A stretch of DNA of 64,000 nt from Dipteris shenzhenensis (GCA_047967505.1 CM106541.1); one strand, 5' to 3'. Shown: positions 32,735 through 45,829, numbered from the stretch's first letter. Made by a program: numbers and translations. The notes: generated by a model from the letters alone, not told the origin.

Positions 32735-35700
32735 TCATGTAACAAAGGGAACCAAGTGTAAAGCCTGTCGGAAGACTTCAAACTTGGGACGAGGAAATGC
32801 CTTTGTAAACATATCTGCAATGTTGTCCTCTGTGGGAAGATAGGACAACTCTGTCTCCTGCTAACAACCGCTCCCGAACATAATGATAGTGAACTTCAAT
32901 ATGCTTGGTACGCGCATGAAACACTGGGTTACGCGCAATGGCCAAATCACTCTGGCTGTCAGTGTAGACAATAGTGGAGGATGTCTGGCGAATACCAAGA
33001 TCTATAAGTAACTGTCGAAGCCAAACACTCTCTACTGTAGCAGTGAAAGCTGCCCTGTACTCGGCCTCACACCTAGATGTGGCAACTGTTGGTTGCTTCT
33101 TGCTGAGCCAAGAGATACATGAATTGCCAAGCAAAAAACAATTGCCGGTGTGTGACACTCTCGTGTCGGAACATCCTGCCCAGTCACTATCCATGTAAGC
33201 ATGCATATGATAAGTGAACCCTGATCACCATAGAAGAGGGCTAAATCCTAAGTGCCTCTGAGATATCTGAAGACTCTCTTCACTGCCTGCCAATGCTGTG
33301 AACTAGGCATGTGCATGAATCTGCTGAGCTGAGATACTGCATACTGTAAGTCAGGTCTGGTGTGACATAAATAAATAAGGCATCCAACAGCCTGCTGATA
33401 AGAGTGATATCACATGGTGGGCTCCCATCATGAGCTAAGAATTTAGAGCCAGGGTCCACTGGAGTAGAGATTGGCTTGCAATCATTGAACTGAAAACGAT
33501 CAAGGAGCTGTCCAATATACTTAGACTGTGACATCATGATACCCCCCTCAACATGAGCAAACTGAATGCCCAAATAATAGTGGAGCTGTCCCATGTCTGA
33601 CATTTCAAAAACCTGCTGCAAATCAGCCTTGAAAGCTGCAATATGCTGATTATCTGGGCCCGTGATGAGCATATCATCCACATATAAAATCAGCACTAAA
33701 AAATCAGATCCACTCCCATGGACATAAAGAGTGGGTTCTGTGGGGCTATTCTGGAAACCAAGAGATAGTAAGTGTGCATGAATTTTGGCATACCATGCCC
33801 TAGGTGCCTGCTTCAAACCATAAAGGGCTTTTCTAGGCCGGCATACCTTGTTTTCAGAATTAACAACCTCAAAGCCAAGAGGTTGTGTGACATAGACTTC
33901 TTCATGCAGATCCCCATGAAGAAAAGCAGTTTTGATGTCAAGCTGGTGCACTTGCCAATGATGATGGGCTGCAATGGCAATGACACATCTAATGGTAGTA
34001 ATCCTTGATGTGGTCTCCTCAAAGTCAATGCCTTGTTGTTGGGCATACCCTTTTGCAACAAGACGGGCTTTGTGGCGATCTATACTACCATCAGATTTCT
34101 TTTTAATTTGTAGACCCAACGGGTACCAATGGCATGCTTGCCGGGAGGGAGATCTACTAATTCCCATGTGTCACTTTTGGCAATGGATTGTAACTCAGCT
34201 CTCATTGCATCCATCCACTCTTTGCTGTCAAAAGCATCTTTATGGCACAAAGGCTCTTCATTGCAAGCTGTAGCAAGGAGTGCAAACTCCAGAAAGCGAC
34301 CATGCATCTATCTATTCCCTAATCTTGTCTGGGCAGCAAAAGGCTGATCTTGTTTGCTGTCCCTCAATGTACCAAGAAGCCATATGGGAACTTGCCTTTG
34401 CTGTCTATTGACAGCTCTTTCTTCAATCACTGCATCATGAATAGTGGGATCTTTTTATGCTGGAAGAGAAATCTGCAAATCAGCATGGAGTACTGGCTGA
34501 TCATTGCTTGTTGAAGGGCCTGTAGGAGGCTCATGTTGCTGATCAAAGTCCTCTTCTGAGGCTGGCAGAGGTAACCAAGATTCAAAAGCATCAAACATGT
34601 CAACTTTTGGTTTAGCTTTGCAGTCCACAAGAGGAAAAGCTGAATGTTCAGCAAAGATTACATCTCTACTAACAATAATCTTCCTAGTATTTGGTTGGTA
34701 TAACCGATACCCTATGCTCTCTTGGATGTAACCAATAAATATGCATTTGATGGCTTTGTCATCAAGCTTATGTCTCAGCTGAGATGGTACATGAACATAT
34801 GCAAGAGACCCAAAAACTCTCATGTGTGAAAGTGAAGGCTTCCTGCCTTTCCATGCTTCATAAGGTGTAACAGTCTTCAATGCCCGTGTAGGTGATCTAT
34901 TCAGCACATAGTTGGCACACATCACTGCATCAAGCCAAAATTTATTGGGCAAAGACTTGGCCTTAAGCATGCATCTAGCCATCTCCATTGTGGACCTGTT
35001 TTTCCTTTCAAAAACAGGATTCTGCTGAGGAGTGTAAGGAGTAGTACATGAGTGAGTAATGCCCCGTGAAGACAGAAATGCATCAAACTCCTTTGAGATA
35101 TACTCTCCCCCCCTATCTGTGTTGAGAGTGACAAGCTTGCATCCTAATTCATTCTCAAAACCATATTCAGCCACCTCTAAAAGCATCAGAAAACTTCAGA
35201 TTTGGCTTTTAAAGGATATACCCAGCAATATCTTGTGAAATCATCAATGAGAGTCATAAAATATTTGTACCCCCCAATGGCATTTGTCCTCATTGGGCCA
35301 CAGACATCACTGTGTACTAGCTGCAATTTCCTTTGTGAGAGTTTTGGACAATTCTTTTGAAAAGAAAACCAATGCATCTTACCCAAAAGACGACCCTCAC
35401 ACACATGTTTGGAAACTGTGTGAGTTTGAGGTACATCATTTGCCATCTACTGTGAATGTAGCTTTGCAAGAGCTCTATAATTAAGATGACCCACTCTCTC
35501 ATGCCAAAGATGAGTTTCAGCAAGCTGTGAATCTGAAATAGCAAATGCTTCAAGAGAAAGTGCAGCCGAGTGATGATCAAGGTGATAAAGCCCCTTTTGC
35601 AAAGTGCCAGTGAGAACTATGGCATTGTCATCACGAAGATCATAAACTAGGCATCTGTAGCCGTCAAAAATCACTCTGAAATCTGAAGTGGCAATTGCTG

Positions 35701-36992
35701 AAATTGAAATCAAGTTGACTTCAATTCCAGGCACAAAAAGAACATTTGTCAGAGTGACAGGATGGCTTGAAATGGATGTGAGCTGCACATCTCCAATTCC
35801 TTTTACAGCATATGAAGCATTATTAGCACATGTGACAGTCCCCCCTTAAGGTGCATCTGCTAAAGAATGAAACAACTGTCTGCAAGATGTGACGTGCTTG
35901 GAGGCACCACTATCAATATACCAAGACTGAGCGTCATTAGCAGTAAAGAGTGCATCAGCTTTGGAGGGATCAAATGAGCAATGAACAGCCCATGCCCAAT
36001 CATCCTGAAGAGCATGTGCATGTGAAGCCTCTGTTGGCTCATGGGATTCAATAGCATGTAAGGCATTAACTGTCAATCCTACTTTCTTTTTCTCCGAAGC
36101 AATGCGCTTCCTGCATTCTGAAATGTCATGTCCAGGCTTGCGACAATAGTTGCATTTTTTCTTCTTTGACTTATCTGCTGTATTTTTAGATGCATGGGAG
36201 GAATTACAGCTGCTATGCGCAGATTTAGGCTTGCCCATAGGCTTGGAAGCCTTGCCTCTTCCTGTCTGCTGTGAAGCAAGTGCATGATCAGGAATAATGG
36301 CTTGTCTATTAGCTCGACTTTGCTCTTCTGCAAAAGCAAAGTAACTAGCTGATCAAAGAATAGTGGTCTGGATTACCCATGGCCACTAATCGAAGGGTTG
36401 TAGCAAACCCTTGATATGTATCTGGCAATCCATTCAATGTGGTACTCACAAGCTGAGAATTTGGCACCACCTCATCAATGTTGGCAAGTTGTTCCATGAG
36501 GACCTTGACCTTTGTCAGGTATGCATCCATAGAATCACCTTCATTCATACTAACTTCCTGTAATTGCCTTCTCAAATATGCAACACGTGCCTCATTGCGA
36601 ATCTAATAAAGAGAAGCCAATTTGTCCCAAGCATCCTTTGCTGTCGTGCAAGACCGGATGTGCGGAATAATGATTCTCTTGCATGATAAAGCAATACATG
36701 AATGTGCATTTGCATCTCTTGCATCCCATCTTGACTGTTCCTGAGTTGGAAGAGCAGCAGCAAGAGTGCTAGAAGATGAGGCATCAGGAGGAGTACCCCC
36801 TGCAGAGGGACCAGCAGTAGAGGCAACCATTGTAGCATTGGCTGGCCTCAGATCAACCCTAGAAACAATATTCCACAAATGCTTTGCAACAAGAATATGT
36901 TTCATGAGATAAGACCACATCGGATAGTTGGTGCCATCCAACTTATCATCTTCACGAAGAATGCCAAATAGATCTTGATTGTTCCCAGCCAT
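32735..36992 (-). pseudogene. Ty1/copia gag-pol, minus strand
   Basis: It starts at the codons MAGNNQDLFGIL (36992). Gag carries DGTNYPMWSYLMKHI, WDKLASLY and LQEVSMNEGDSMDAYL. The zinc knuckle CNYCRKPGHDISEC has standard spacing. Protease has WYIDSGASKHVT. The pre-integrase region has LWHERVGHLNY and the integrase DVCGPM...LIDDFTRY, TLNTDRGGEY and NPVFERKNR (usual form NGVAERKNR). RT has QLDIKTAFLHGDL, YGLKQAPRAWY and LILYVDDMLI. RNase H has YMDSDWAGC and EAEYRA. The last frame ends with TEDNIADMFTKAF and a stop at 32735-32737. At least six stops or frame changes inactivate it. Confidence 0.93.
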
Positions 36993-36996
36993 AGCA

Positions 36997-37650
36997 AATG
37001 TGATACCCTGAAAGAGACCTGAAAACCCAAAAGCCTCAAGGCTATCACTGCAAAGAGCTGGCTGTTCAAAAATGACAGCAAATATCTGCAAATTTCCAAC
37101 CCAAATCAAAGGGCAAATGTAGATCTGACCCAAATGTGACTGAGGCAAGCAATGTTCACTGCAAAAACAGCAAATCTGGCAAAAGCCCCAAATTTAATGA
37201 GGGCAAATAGGCCAAAAAGAGGGCAAATGCAAAAAAGCCCCAAAGTTTGCTTAGATTTTTGCAAAAGTGACCCAATGTATGATAATCTGACTAAATGTCA
37301 TTCAAAAAAGACTTAATGTCTGAAAATCTAACTCAATGTCCTGCAAAAGTGACTCAATGTTCTCCAATCTGTCCCAATGTATTGCAATCAAAAGAGAAAT
37401 TGCAGACCAAATCCCAAAAAAAATAGCCTCAAGGCTTGCAACTGCAAAATTAGGACTTGCTGTCCACAAATTGACTGCAAAAGTGCACCTGTCCCAAAGT
37501 TTGAACCTCAAAATGTAGGCTTTCCAAGCTGTTGAAATGGCTTGAGAAGATTTCAAACAGTAGAAGGAAGATAAGGAGAGCAAAAGCCCTCAAAAGCCCC
37601 AAATTTTGAGAATACTCTGCAAATAATTTCACACGTGCCAAACCTATACT
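36997..37650 (-). mobile_element. Probable 5' LTR remnant and PBS of the copia element
   Basis: Just upstream of the gag ATG the minus strand reads TTTCAGGGTATCACA. This looks like an LTR end (CA) followed by a degraded initiator-Met site. The next 600 bp upstream has many AATGT words and would be the LTR. No matching 3' LTR was seen, so the extent is a guess. Confidence 0.4.
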
Positions 37651-37659
37651 GAAATCCCG

Positions 37660-38130
37660 AGAATAGTACGATCTGTACGGACAGAGCAGGTATGTGACTG
37701 TACGGTATAGTGTACAGAGCAGAATGTATGGCTATATGGTAGTTGTACGGAGCAGGTGACTGAATCCAATGTACGGATGTACGGATGCAATTACAAAGGC
37801 AAGTACGTTGTACTGAACAGGTACATTGCTAGTACGTTGTACGAAAACTGTACGGAGCAGGTACGTTCCCACATGCAGGTATGGCGTGTCAAGTACGAAA
37901 ATGTACAGAGTCACAATCCGTATCTGCTGTACGGCGATGCAAATACGGATCTGTATGTCTGCTCACATACGAGCTGTACGGCGCAAGTACTGAATGCAGT
38001 ACGGAACAGGTACCAGACCTTCCGTATGCCTGTACGGAGAGATGTACGGCACATGCTGAGTACGGTCGTCCGTGTGTGTAGGCTGAGTACGGTTGTCCGT
38101 ACCGTACGACTGTACGGAAGGGAATGCAGG
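37660..38130. repeat. GTAC/GTACGG-dense tract
   Basis: About 28 GTAC tetramers occur in about 470 bp, where chance would give about two. Most are in TGTACGG or AGTACG contexts, with irregular spacing of 5-40 bp. There is no simple tandem period. GTAC is the core bound by SBP/SPL factors and the core of plant copper-response elements. Confidence 0.85.
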
Positions 38131-38259
38131 GAGTCCAGGGGCAGGAAGACGAGTCAAGCCTTGCACTAGAACCACCAGGAGATGGCCTACAGTACCGGAC
38201 TAAACCAAATGAGGACTCACTCATAGAACTGAAACATATTGGGAAACTGGCGAGGCTCC

Positions 38260-38760
38260 CCCCTTCAGGTGATCTTCAAGCTTCTCGATGACTACTAAGC
38301 TTGTCCTTGTAGGAGTTGAAGTTATGGTTGAACCACTTGACGCGGCTTCTTCTGCACAAAGCTTCTAGTAACGCGGGCAGTCTTCCTTCTTATGGCCCGA
38401 CACATGACAATGGAAGCATCGATTCTCTTTGGCATAGAGTGCTTGTGTCGCTGCATCCACGTACCCACCATATCCGTTGCTGTCCTTCGCCATCCAGGTC
38501 TTCTTCTGCTGCTGTCCATTCCCACCATCACCTGATATGGAATCCTAGGGCTTCTTACTATTGGCTTGCTTAGGTCCTTGACCCTTGTGTATGAGCTCAA
38601 AGTTTTGAGCACGCTCATATGCACACTCGTAATCCCATGGCCTGAAACTTCTGTTGACTTCTTGTAAGTATACTTGTGGTGTAATGATCCCGGAAGATGC
38701 TCAATTTGATTCTCCTCTATGCATACGGACGGAGGAAGATTCATCGTGAGGGAGACATCT
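38260..38760 (-). pseudogene. Ty3/gypsy gag fragment with zinc knuckle, copy 1
   Basis: The minus frame gives YAKENRCFHCHVSGHKKEDC, a standard C-x2-C-x4-H-x4-C knuckle. Flanks match the fragment at 40850-41280 over about 300 bp. No protease or RT follows. Confidence 0.75.
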
Positions 38761-39117
38761 TGGGTTTGCTATAGTACTCTGTCCTATTGAGTCCTGACTT
38801 GAGCCCTCTAAATTACTGAAATCAAAGGTCGAGGCGGAACACCTCTAAGCCAAGAAATGAACTTTTACACAAGCCTGGGATCTTGACATCCAAGCCTTGG
38901 TTCTGATTATCTGGTCGGACTTCAAACTGGTGCCACCATCCTATCCCCAAGATGATCCGCTGCCTACGTAGATGCAACCCTGAGTGGCCGACTCTCTACC
39001 CACCCTGAGATCTTCAGAGTGGCTGAAGCTACCTGCATGTTGCTCTCTATCTGCTGCCCCGGAAATGCACCACTCAAGGCAATGCGTTGGTGGAAATGTA
39101 TAGGTCACCTCCCCGTT

Positions 39118-40055
39118 TGTAAGCCCCCATATGAGGAGAGCATTTGGGAGGTTTCCGAGAGATGGCCACATGAGCAGCAGCATGGCTACCATGGGGGCAG
39201 GGATCAGACAAAAAAAAGAAACATACCGGGAGACAAGATGGCATATGGAGCTGATGGACAGAGCAAATGGCAAGCCCTTGTGGCATGGATCAGGCAGATC
39301 TGGAGCAGCACAGCATGGCGAGGAAACCCGGGGTAGAGGCACCTATGTAGCGGAAGACTGGGGGCAGGTGTATGGCCTGCAACAGGGCTTGCAGATGGCG
39401 CAGATAATTGCGGGACTTGCAGCAGCAGGGTCGGCTACATGGAGGGGCTGGTTGGGCTGGTTGGAGCCAGCCAACCAGGCCAGATATGAAGCAGATCTAA
39501 GGGCTGGGTCAGTGTGGGCCAAGGGCCATGGTTTTGAGAGCCCCCTTGGGGCATTTTTTGGCAGACACAAAGTCGGCCATCAGGTCGGCTGAGGCAGATC
39601 CTTCTTGGGTCGGTTTTGGGGCACGGGGTCGGCCATTATCCCCCTGCCTGGTCGGTTATTTTGAGCAGGGCTAGAGACCTTCATAAAGGTGCCATATGAG
39701 ACTCCATATCACATCACCTAGAGCAGGCTTCCAAGGAGCAGCAAGGAGCAAAAGACCAAGCATCTTCTCGGCCTCATCCAGGAGGAGAGAAGAGGGCTGG
39801 AGAGCTGCAGACTAAGCTTGAAGGGGGTGCCCACACCTAGGCTGAGGTTCCGGACAGCAAGGTGGAGGGATCCTTTGGACAGAGAGTCTACATATGCTCA
39901 GTGGAGCACACGGGCTCAAAGATCTAGAGGTGCTAGGCATTTAGTAGGAGAACCTTTTGGTATTGTATCTTGTCCAATTTGTGGATGGATGGAAATATGA
40001 AGTGTTGCTTCTATATTTGTCTCTGAGCACAATCTATTTGCTAGTCTGCACATAC
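39118..40055 (+). mobile_element. LTR related to the 11 kb LTR, cut by a LINE tail
   Basis: It starts TGTAAGCCCCCATATGAGG, close to the 11088 LTR start. It shares the GTCGGC words and a TATA-like CATAAAGG region at about 39679-39690. It ends at the poly(T) of the minus-strand LINE at 40056, so its 3' end and any PBS are lost. Confidence 0.6.
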
Positions 40056-40690
40056 TTTTTTTTTTAGTAAAATCCAGTGCAGTGTATTTATATTCTCATA
40101 AATTTACAAGATGGGAAGTCTCCAAAATGGAGAGTATCCCAAAGATCAGAAACATAGAAAGAAAAGCTCTATGCAAGAAGCATGTATATCACCCTCATGG
40201 CAAGCATCATATAAGGATTGCCGCAATGAGGCTCGGAAAGATTCATATGACTTGTGAATCTGCCGACCCAAGTATGCCAAATTATGCTCACTCCAGATTG
40301 TCCAAAGAGCCCAATATCTCACCCATGAGAGAAATAGTGAGTATTGAGACAAAGACCTCATAAATCTACCAAATAACCAAAAGTGTTTCCCAAATCTGTG
40401 ACTCGGGAAACGGAGCCGAAGATGATCTGAAATTCTCCCAAGGAGGTTCCTAGAACCCGGGCAGTGCCAAAGCAAATGAGGGACAGTCTCTGAAGGAGCC
40501 TGGCATCGTAAACATGTGGATGGTGCAATGTGACGTTTGGCAAGTGTGATTCCCACTGACAATGTGCCAGTCATGCATCTCCAAAGAAAAAGTCTTTGTT
40601 TCAAAGGCATTTTACACATACACATGAATGTTGTGAAGTACACACACTTAATGAAGCATTGATTCCATAGTAAAACACTTCCGCATGTAA
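40056..40690 (-). pseudogene. 5'-truncated L1-type LINE 3' end (minus strand)
   Basis: A T run at 40056-40065 is the poly(A) tail. The frame 40643-40146 reads KMPLKQRLFLWRCM, then CLRCQAPSETVPHLLWHC, a complete zf-RVT motif, and RYWALWTIWSEHN. It is the same family as the LINE at 1-1391 and less damaged: this C-terminal frame is intact for 165 codons. It inserted into the LTR at 39118. Confidence 0.9.
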
Positions 40691-40849
40691 ATCCTGGGCT
40701 AACTATCAGTCTTCCGCTGCAGGATACCCTCTATGTGAGAGTTCACTTTTCGAACATAGGTTCCGTTGGCACAAGAGTCAACTAAGCCCCCTTAGCTGCT
40801 TTGGTGGAAATGGTGTCCTTTGAACTGCCTGAATCTGCCCGCTCCTCGA

Positions 40850-41871
40850 TGACTACTGAGGTTATCCCGGTAGGAGTTGAAGCTGTGGTTGAACCACTTG
40901 ACGCGGCTTCTTCTGCGCAAAGCTTCTAGTAATGCCGGTAGTCTTCCTCCTTATGGCCCAGTACATGACAATGGAAGCATCGGTTCTCTTTGGCATAGAG
41001 TGCTCGTGTCGCTGCATCCAAGTACCCACCATATCCGCAGTTGTCCTTTGCCATCCAGTTCTGCTTCTGCTGTCCATTCCCACCATCACCTGACGTGGAA
41101 TCCTAGGGCTTCTTACTATTGACCTGCGACCTTTGTGCATGAGCTCAAATTTGTTAGCAAGCTTGTACACACTCTCGTAATTTTGTGGCCTGAAACTTTT
41201 GACATACCACTGAATGTATGTACGCAACCCATGGAGGAACTTGCTCATCTTCAATTTTCCTCCAACTGCAACTGTATAAACACTTAGGTGAACTTCTTGG
41301 CGTAATGATTCACCATTTTAGTATCCCCTGACACATCTCATAGAACTGACTCTGAAGTATATTCAAGTACTGAGGTGGCAAGAACCGTGATCGGAGATCT
41401 CTCACAAATTCTGGCCATCTGTAAAGAGGTGCCTCCTCGTCTGCATCATAGTGGTCTTTCTGGCACTTGAGCCACCGAGTGACCGCCTCGCCTATATGAT
41501 GCATGGATGCTAGGATGCACCACTCGTCATCGTTTGTAGGCACGGTCCCAAAGTTCTTGGGCTTCCTGGTCTTGGAGTTCCTTGGCTTCTCGAGCCTCCT
41601 AATCGCGTTCCTCTTTCGCCTCCCGAGCTGCTATATCACGCCCTCTAGCGGCCTGCTCACAATTGTCCCGCATTTCTTGAAGCTGAACCATGCGGTTGAA
41701 GAGAGTCTCGGACTGATGTTGCTGCATCTGTATCATGGCCATCATGGCAGACATTGAAGTATCTGCAGGGTTCTGTGGTGGTAGGGGTTGGAAAATGGAT
41801 CCCACCTCCACACTCGTCTTGGACTGCTCATTAGTACTCATGGTGTCCTTACCGGATCTTGTCTGGACCAT
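40850..41871 (-). pseudogene. Ty3/gypsy gag, minus strand
   Basis: The start MVQTRSGKDTMSTNEQ lies at 41871, about 60 bp past the PBS. The region has a glutamine-rich segment (MIQMQQHQSETLFNRM), then GEAVTRWLKCQ...WPEFVRDLRSRFLP of the gag core after a frame change, and then a zinc-knuckle region (CFHCHVLGHKEED) whose last Cys is lost. Pol is absent. It shares about 300 bp with 38260-38760, so both come from one family. Confidence 0.8.
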
Positions 41872-41928
41872 AAAAGAGTGGGGCTGTCCCTAAACTGACC
41901 CTCCCTATCTCAGGAAAGAAAAATTGAA

Positions 41929-41939
41929 GCTCTGATACC
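41929..41939 (-). other. Primer-binding site, initiator tRNA-Met (minus strand)
   Basis: GGTATCAGAGC on the minus strand lies between the LTR and gag. Confidence 0.85.
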
Positions 41940-41949
41940 GGGCCCAGAG

Positions 41950-42375
41950 GATTGAATACTACAACTATAAAGAAACAACTACTGTATGGAGGGAGACCCC
42001 TCACCACAATAGAGACAACTAAAGAGTGTTGTACCGGACTGGACTAACTAAAGGAGGGCTGCCCTGATCTTCATCCTTGGAGTAGCCGTTGCTGAGGGCT
42101 AGCGCAATAGAAGACTTGATGATGAACGAGGCCAATGGGCTAGCCTTAAATAGCCTTTTAGGGCAGATCGACCGGCCTGTTCGGGTCAACGCCGACTGTT
42201 GACCATGTTGGTCAAAGTCAACGTTGACCAAACAAGTCGCAGCTTTTGACATTTTGACCAAAAAGTCAAACCTGTATTTTTTGACCTGCATTGTCTTCTG
42301 AGGCTTCCTGGCAGTATTTGATGGCACTGCAGCCTGTAGGAAGCATGCCACGGGCTGTGTATGCCCGTGACATTT
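41950..42375 (-). mobile_element. 5' LTR of the minus-strand gypsy element, TTGAC-rich promoter
   Basis: Likely bounds are TGTGTCACAAATGTCACGGG (minus strand, near 42383) and the PBS. About eight TTGAC/GTCAA cores lie at 42185-42290, upstream of a TATTTAAGG box (about 42150). Exact LTR ends are uncertain because no partner LTR is present. Confidence 0.55.
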
Positions 42376-42863
42376 GTGACACAACTAAATATTTTTCGTC
42401 CCCATAAATATTTATGTGGCTCAAGCAGTTGCGGGGGGAAAAAAAAAACAAGGCCCGATCCATCTTCAACGACGAGAGATGCTCTCCACATGGACTTGCT
42501 TAACTTTGCTCAAATAGGCACTTCAAATAGATACTTCTTCCTCTATTTCACTCAGCAAAAGCCAGCTCCTTTCCTAAGACCACCTAATGGAAACAGGACG
42601 AGAACATGCAAAGGAAAACAAACTTAATTTGCCAACCTCTGTAAGTGACGGACATGCACGCAATTCCCAGCATGGACTTTCGAACTCACCAGCTGCAGGT
42701 CCGATATTCTCCCCGGCCTTTCAGCCCTGCAATTGTCTTGCTTGCATGAGCAGCTGAGGAAGAATTCTTCATAGGTGGATGGGGCAATGCTTCAAAATGC
42801 ACATAATATGGTGGTGGGGTTGAATGGGAAGATTAGTCAAAATTGGCAATTCAATTTACATAC

Positions 42864-43195
42864 CGCCAAATCCGACGAGTGACAGTCTTTTGAATGCCTT
42901 CCTGCACCTTTAGAGGAATGTGAGCAACGTGTGAGTTTCTGAGGGAGAACTTGAAAAACTGGGAAATCACTTGTCTCAACTAACTCTCATCTTTTGGACA
43001 AAACCCAATTGATGTCTGATAAAATGAGGATTTGGATTTGCAAAATGCTTATATGTATCATGGGCATTGCCGCAAGCAATTTTACAAGGGCGATTACCTG
43101 CTGTTGCAGACTGTCCATTCCAACTGCATCAATGCGTGATACTGCACTCAGGGAAGCACCAGCCATGTAGCTAGCCAGTTTGGGAGGCAATTTCT
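42864..43195 (-). CDS. Two possible host exons (tentative)
   Basis: A minus-strand frame ends LASYMAGASLSAVSRIDAVG...SLQQQ at 43098, followed by a GT donor. A second open piece (42938-42864) follows a pyrimidine-rich AG and ends at GGCG|GTATGT. Amino-acid content looks natural, but the frames do not clearly agree in phase and I know no matching protein. Confidence 0.25.
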
Positions 43196-43699
43196 TACAC
43201 ACAAGGTTTGTGTACATTCACGGGCAGGGAGTGCATGCGAGGGTGAAAGAAATATTGTTGGAAGCGAGCATGTGCATTGAATTCATTTATAAGTTAATCT
43301 TTCGCGCATATGGGAGCCCTCGATTTCAGCCAAAAGGTTATTGGTGGATGCTGAGTTCACACCAATCACTCACTCATGGAGAAGGAAATAGAATTGGAGG
43401 ATGGTTGCCACAGAGTGTATTGATGCGGTGGTCTGGTCGGGGACATCAAAAGCCATAAATAGACCCAAGAAGATTAAGATTCCACCGAATGTATGTATCA
43501 AAGCACAGGAGAGCTTGCTTGGTATTAGAGAATAGAAAATGGTGATCATTTTCTCCTTCTTGATGTCCCAAACTTTCATTTTTATATGTACTCTCATGTG
43601 ATATCGTTGTTAACCTATCGATGCATATTTGCATATTATTAATATGACAATTTTCAAAAGCTGTCTTTCACCAACAACTACTTTGTTTCTAGTGGTTCA

Positions 43700-43800
43700 C
43701 TTTCCATGGTGTTTGTTAACACCACCAATTGGTGTTTATTAATAGCTCAAGTAAAATATACACGTTGTCCCCAAACGGTGTTTCTTAACACCACCAATAC
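43700..43800. repeat. GGTGTT...AACACC palindromes
   Basis: GGTGTTTGTTAACACC and GGTGTTTCTTAACACC, plus a degraded third copy, lie within 90 bp. Confidence 0.85.
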
Positions 43801-44703
43801 ATGATTTTCAAACTCTACCACGAATGCTTTGTTCCAGTTGTTATACCCAATGAAACGTTTCCCAACCAATGAAGTTTTTCATAATCATTGGCATTTTCAA
43901 ATAACAGTATATTTCAATATTGGCAAAATTCCCACAATCAATGAAAATTTTTCCAAATTTAATGAAACCTTTCCCAAATTTAATGAAATCCACCGAATTT
44001 CAAAATTCCCAAAGTGCAACTTTTATCCCATTTTATCTTTACAAAAGACAAGGAGCTTGAATTGCAGAAGGTCAAGCCCGAGCCTGACGGTGGCAAGGAA
44101 AAGGAGACCGAAGGGAGGAACCAGCCCCCTTCAGGAAAGAGCAAGAAGAGCCAAGCATGTAACTAGGAAGCTCAAAGCAAGGGAAGAGGAAGAGACATAA
44201 AGGGAGGGCCGGGCCCTTAAAGGAAGGAATCATACCCCTTCAAAAAAGGAGCAAGGAGGGTCGAGCCTATAATCAGGGAGCTCAAAAAAACGACCTGCTG
44301 AAAGCAATGTGGAACCAAAACCCTAAAGGAAAGGAATCTTTGAGTTGTAATCTTATGGAAAGGAGTCTTTGAGATGTAATCTATGTAATCTATTGATTTA
44401 TTAATGTTCTGCAAAGTTTACTTGGGCAATGTATCTGTTTTAGGATAACACTTTGGCCAACCAATGCGGTGATTGGTTGCATACTAGGAATATAACAGCC
44501 ACCAGTGCAATGGTTTGCTTCTATTATTATTAATACAAGATAAGATGAATGTCATGCAATTCATTCATTTAGGAATTGTGGATTAGTTATGGGATCTCAT
44601 ATTTCTCAATGTAAGTGCAGTTGCTAAGATATGTGTATATACATATAATAATAAATGTATATGTATATATATGCAATATTATAATATTTTCAAATTAACT
44701 GAA

Positions 44704-44970
44704 GTGATGTTCTCCCAGCTATGTGACCAGATAGTGTCCTTTGATTACCATAATGTGAGACGAAATATTACGATTAAACAGGGTTAAAGATTTAAAATAA
44801 AGTGGTTGGATAATGCTAATGAGAGAGGGAGAGATGTTCTCCTAGCTATGTGACCAGATAGTGTCCTTTGATAGGCCAAGGACCATAATGTGAGACGAAA
44901 GATTTCGATTAAACGGAGTTGAAGATTTGAAATAAAGTGGTTGGATAATGATAATGAGAGAGGAAGAGAT
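44704..44970. repeat. Tandem repeat, about 130 bp unit, two copies
   Basis: Both copies share AGCTATGTGACCAGATAGTG and AAATAAAGTGGTTGGATAAT. The second copy has a small insertion (AGGCCAAGG). Confidence 0.9.
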
Positions 44971-45059
44971 GTTGCTATGATGACGGAAGCACTTAGTACG
45001 ACATGAGAATGCTCTGATTCTGAAAAGTGTCAAGACAAGCCAAGGACCGTAATGTCATG

Positions 45060-45245
45060 CCAAATATCTACATATATCTATATGTCTATATATATTCAAT
45101 TTTATAGACAAAGTGATAAAAGTGATGTTGTACAAAGCTCCAAAGTGATTGAAGTGATCCTTTTCCAGGACAAGGATCATAAATTCAGATGAAAGATTTT
45201 GAATATCTATATATATCTATATGTCTATATATTGTAGAAAGATCA
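45060..45245. repeat. Two ATATCTA-rich blocks in direct repeat
   Basis: Near-identical TATATCTATATGTCTATATA stretches occur near 45075 and 45213, separated by unique sequence. Confidence 0.75.
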
Positions 45246-45829
45246 TTGAAATTTGCATGATCTTCTATACAATCTAGTGAAGGAGCAACTAAGAAACATA
45301 AATGGAAAGCCATGGTAGCAATGATATTTCCTCATCCTATGCCCTGCAGAGGACGAAGCCATTTCGCAATGGGTCCCTAAGTAACCCGAGATTGTCATAC
45401 AAGAGATTGACCGATTGGAGGAGGTACTTATTCTTTCACAACGTCAACTCGAGATTGTCATTCGAAAGATGGATCAATTATAAGAGGCATTGTGGGAAGG
45501 CCTTCAATATTATATGGGCCCACAGTTTGCGAAGTACGTTGTTGAAGGCTCCCACTATTCTCTGTGTCATGCCACTATCCTAAAAGCCTTGTGTGAATAT
45601 AATGTTCTTTAGAGATGGCGCACTTGATCTCTTGGAGCTTTGGCTACTCTGTTTTTTTGTTTTCACCCGTCTTTTTTCCTTTTTTTGACTTCAACCTCAG
45701 AGTCACTTTTTCATTATTAGATTTGTGTCTGCCCATGAAGGCCGTGCACTCCATGGCCCAACTCCTCCAACTGGTGTGAATCGATGACTTTGATGTTATT
45801 CATCGGCCTCTGGCTCGCAACATGCGGTA

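Noticed and set aside
38322-38744. 140-codon minus-strand ORF as a gene
   Set aside because: Another frame of the same stretch carries the gypsy zinc knuckle, so the longer ORF is a shadow.
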